A stretch of 14,623 nucleotides of DNA from assembly GCA_016649525.1 (NCBI GenBank), contig JAENXM010000016.1:1-14623 (forward strand), in the 5' to 3' direction. Of the stretch, positions 13,721 through 14,623 are shown piece by piece. The translations under genes and the position numbers were made by a program. The notes below the pieces were generated by a model. The model made no database searches, was not told the DNA's origin, and saw only the letters and a program-made list of their open reading frames with translations. The DNA comes from Actinomycetota bacterium. GTDB taxonomy: Bacteria > Actinomycetota > Geothermincolia > Fen-727 > Anoxymicrobiaceae. Positions within the stretch are counted from its first letter, which is position 1, and every line of letters starts with the position of its first letter.

Positions 13721-14518
13721 ATGATAATAATCGGCGAGAAAATAAACGGTACGCTCGCAGACGTGAGAGAAGCAATCGAGAAGCGGGACGCTGGATTTAT
13801 CGCAGGACTCGCGACCTCCCAGGCCGAGGCCGGAGCGGATTATATAGACGTCAACGCAGGTACGGGAACGGGCGACGAGGCTGAATCAATGGCATGGGCT
13901 CTTGGGGTTGTAAGGAGCACGACAGACAGACCCGTCTCTATTGACTCCTCCGACCCGGTGGTCCTTATAAAGGGACTTGAACAATGCGGCGAATCGAGAC
14001 CGTTTATTAACTCCGCGAACGGCGAGCTCTCGAAGACAGAATGCATCCTTCCCCTCGCTGCCGAGTACAACTGCCCCGTGGTGGCTCTTCCGATGGACGA
14101 TTCCGGCATCCCCGGTACACAGGAAGGAAGGCTTGAGATATGCCAGCGCATTCTCGAAATCGCCGCCCACTGGGACATCCCCACGCGCGACCTTTTCTTC
14201 GACCCGCTCGTCATACCTGTCAGCACCGACCACAGGCAAGGGCGGGTCACCCTTGACACGCTTTCCATCATTAAAAAAGAGCTGCCCGAGGTAAGCACCA
14301 TTCTGGGGTTGAGCAACGTCTCCTTCGGACTTCCGAAGCGTTACCTGCTCAACAGGTCCCTTTTGACTGTGGCGGTCTTCATTGGTCTCGACGCCGCATT
14401 GATGGACCCCACAGACATGGGGCTCATGGCCGCGCTTCATGCGGCGGAAGCGGTTGCGGGCGATGATGACTTCTGCCGCAGGTACCTGAAGGCATACCGT
14501 CAGGGCGAGCTCGAATGA
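13721..14518 (+). CDS. AcsE-like methyltetrahydrofolate:corrinoid protein methyltransferase
   Basis: The 265-residue product follows the pterin-binding TIM-barrel family of AcsE, MtrH-type and dihydropteroate synthase proteins. It matches remembered Moorella AcsE along its whole length: MIIIGEKINGT at the start, DSSDPVVLIKGLEQC, FINSANGE, LFFDPLVIPV and ILGLSNVSFGLP. The pterin-contacting residues are in place: D75, N97, D161 and N199. It should move the methyl group of methyl-tetrahydrofolate to the cobalt of a corrinoid protein, as in the Wood-Ljungdahl pathway or in related methyl-transfer routes. No corrinoid protein, CO dehydrogenase or acetyl-CoA synthase gene is in the window, so the pathway is open. 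I chose the ATG at 13721, six bases after AGGGGG, over an upstream ATG at 13670, because family members begin MxIIGE. The downstream gene overlaps by four bases (ATGA). Confidence 0.9.
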   Translation: MIIIGEKINGTLADVREAIEKRDAGFIAGLATSQAEAGADYIDVNAGTGTGDEAESMAWALGVVRSTTDRPVSIDSSDPVVLIKGLEQCGESRPFINSANGELSKTECILPLAAEYNCPVVALPMDDSGIPGTQEGRLEICQRILEIAAHWDIPTRDLFFDPLVIPVSTDHRQGRVTLDTLSIIKKELPEVSTILGLSNVSFGLPKRYLLNRSLLTVAVFIGLDAALMDPTDMGLMAALHAAEAVAGDDDFCRRYLKAYRQGELE

Positions 14519-14623
14519 CTGCAAAGCAACCTTCAAGGGTCGTCATCGGAACAGCGGTCATAAGCGTGCTCGGCATGGTGTTCGGCATGGCGGTAATCGT
14601 CGGCGGCAGCTTCATGACATGGA
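14515..14623 (+). CDS. Start of a membrane protein (3' end beyond the window)
   Basis: An ATG overlaps the methyltransferase stop codon in the classic ATGA arrangement, and the frame stays open for 36 codons to the window end. The residues begin MTAKQPSRVVIGTAVISVLG, and a hydrophobic, glycine-rich segment from about residue 9 to 33 looks like a membrane helix or uncleaved signal anchor. The overlap implies translational coupling with the methyltransferase. Too little is present to name a family. Confidence 0.6.
   Translation, partial: MTAKQPSRVVIGTAVISVLGMVFGMAVIVGGSFMTW

Overview
The window reads as chromosomal DNA from an anaerobic, GC-rich bacterium. It carries 14 protein genes, two of them cut by the window edges, and no rRNA, tRNA, CRISPR array, insertion sequence or phage gene that I can see. 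Anaerobic life is suggested by an oxygen-sensitive class III ribonucleotide reductase and by a methyl-tetrahydrofolate:corrinoid methyltransferase of the Wood-Ljungdahl type. The order hflX - nrdR - ribonucleotide reductase recalls the hflX - lexA - nrdR - nrdJ order of Actinobacteria, so a deep-branching anaerobic actinobacterium is my best guess. DUF3786 and the methyltransferase also occur in Firmicutes and Desulfobacterota-like lineages, so this stays an inference. Start codons are mixed (ATG, GTG, TTG and probably one CTG).

Bases 1-1086 hold the 3' part of hflX (ribosome-rescue GTPase). A 479-base gap to the nrdR start follows. It contains two clusters of 11-12-base-spaced AACCT repeats and, at its end, a promoter carrying two NrdR-box-like sites. 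Bases 1566-5547 form a dense plus-strand operon: nrdR (repressor of ribonucleotide reductase), nrdD (class III reductase), a small CxxC redoxin overlapping the end of nrdD, dut (dUTPase) and a DUF3786 gene. The first four fit one theme, making dNTPs without oxygen and keeping dUTP low, with NrdR feeding back on its own promoter. The NrdD activase gene nrdG is not in the window.

Bases 5584-9710 hold a minus-strand pair: a large two-repeat FtsX/MacB-type ABC permease followed by a secreted, membrane-anchored protein. The latter looks like an M61/M1-family peptidase that has lost its zinc ligands and catalytic glutamates. No ATPase subunit is nearby. Bases 9906-13545 hold a second minus-strand cluster, transcribed in the order acyl-CoA synthetase, RAM-domain (Lrp/AsnC effector-domain) regulator, soluble two-PAS histidine kinase. 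The close spacing suggests one transcript linking fatty-acid activation to two sensors.

From 13721 onward the plus strand encodes an AcsE-like methyltransferase, divergent from the acyl-CoA synthetase. The start of a membrane protein overlaps its stop codon and runs off the window.

The points most worth a second look are the dead-looking M61 homologue paired with an orphan permease, the NrdR-box pair, the apparent CTG start of dut directly after an in-frame TGA, the NrdD-redoxin overlap, and the unusual RAM-domain protein between an acyl-CoA synthetase and a kinase.
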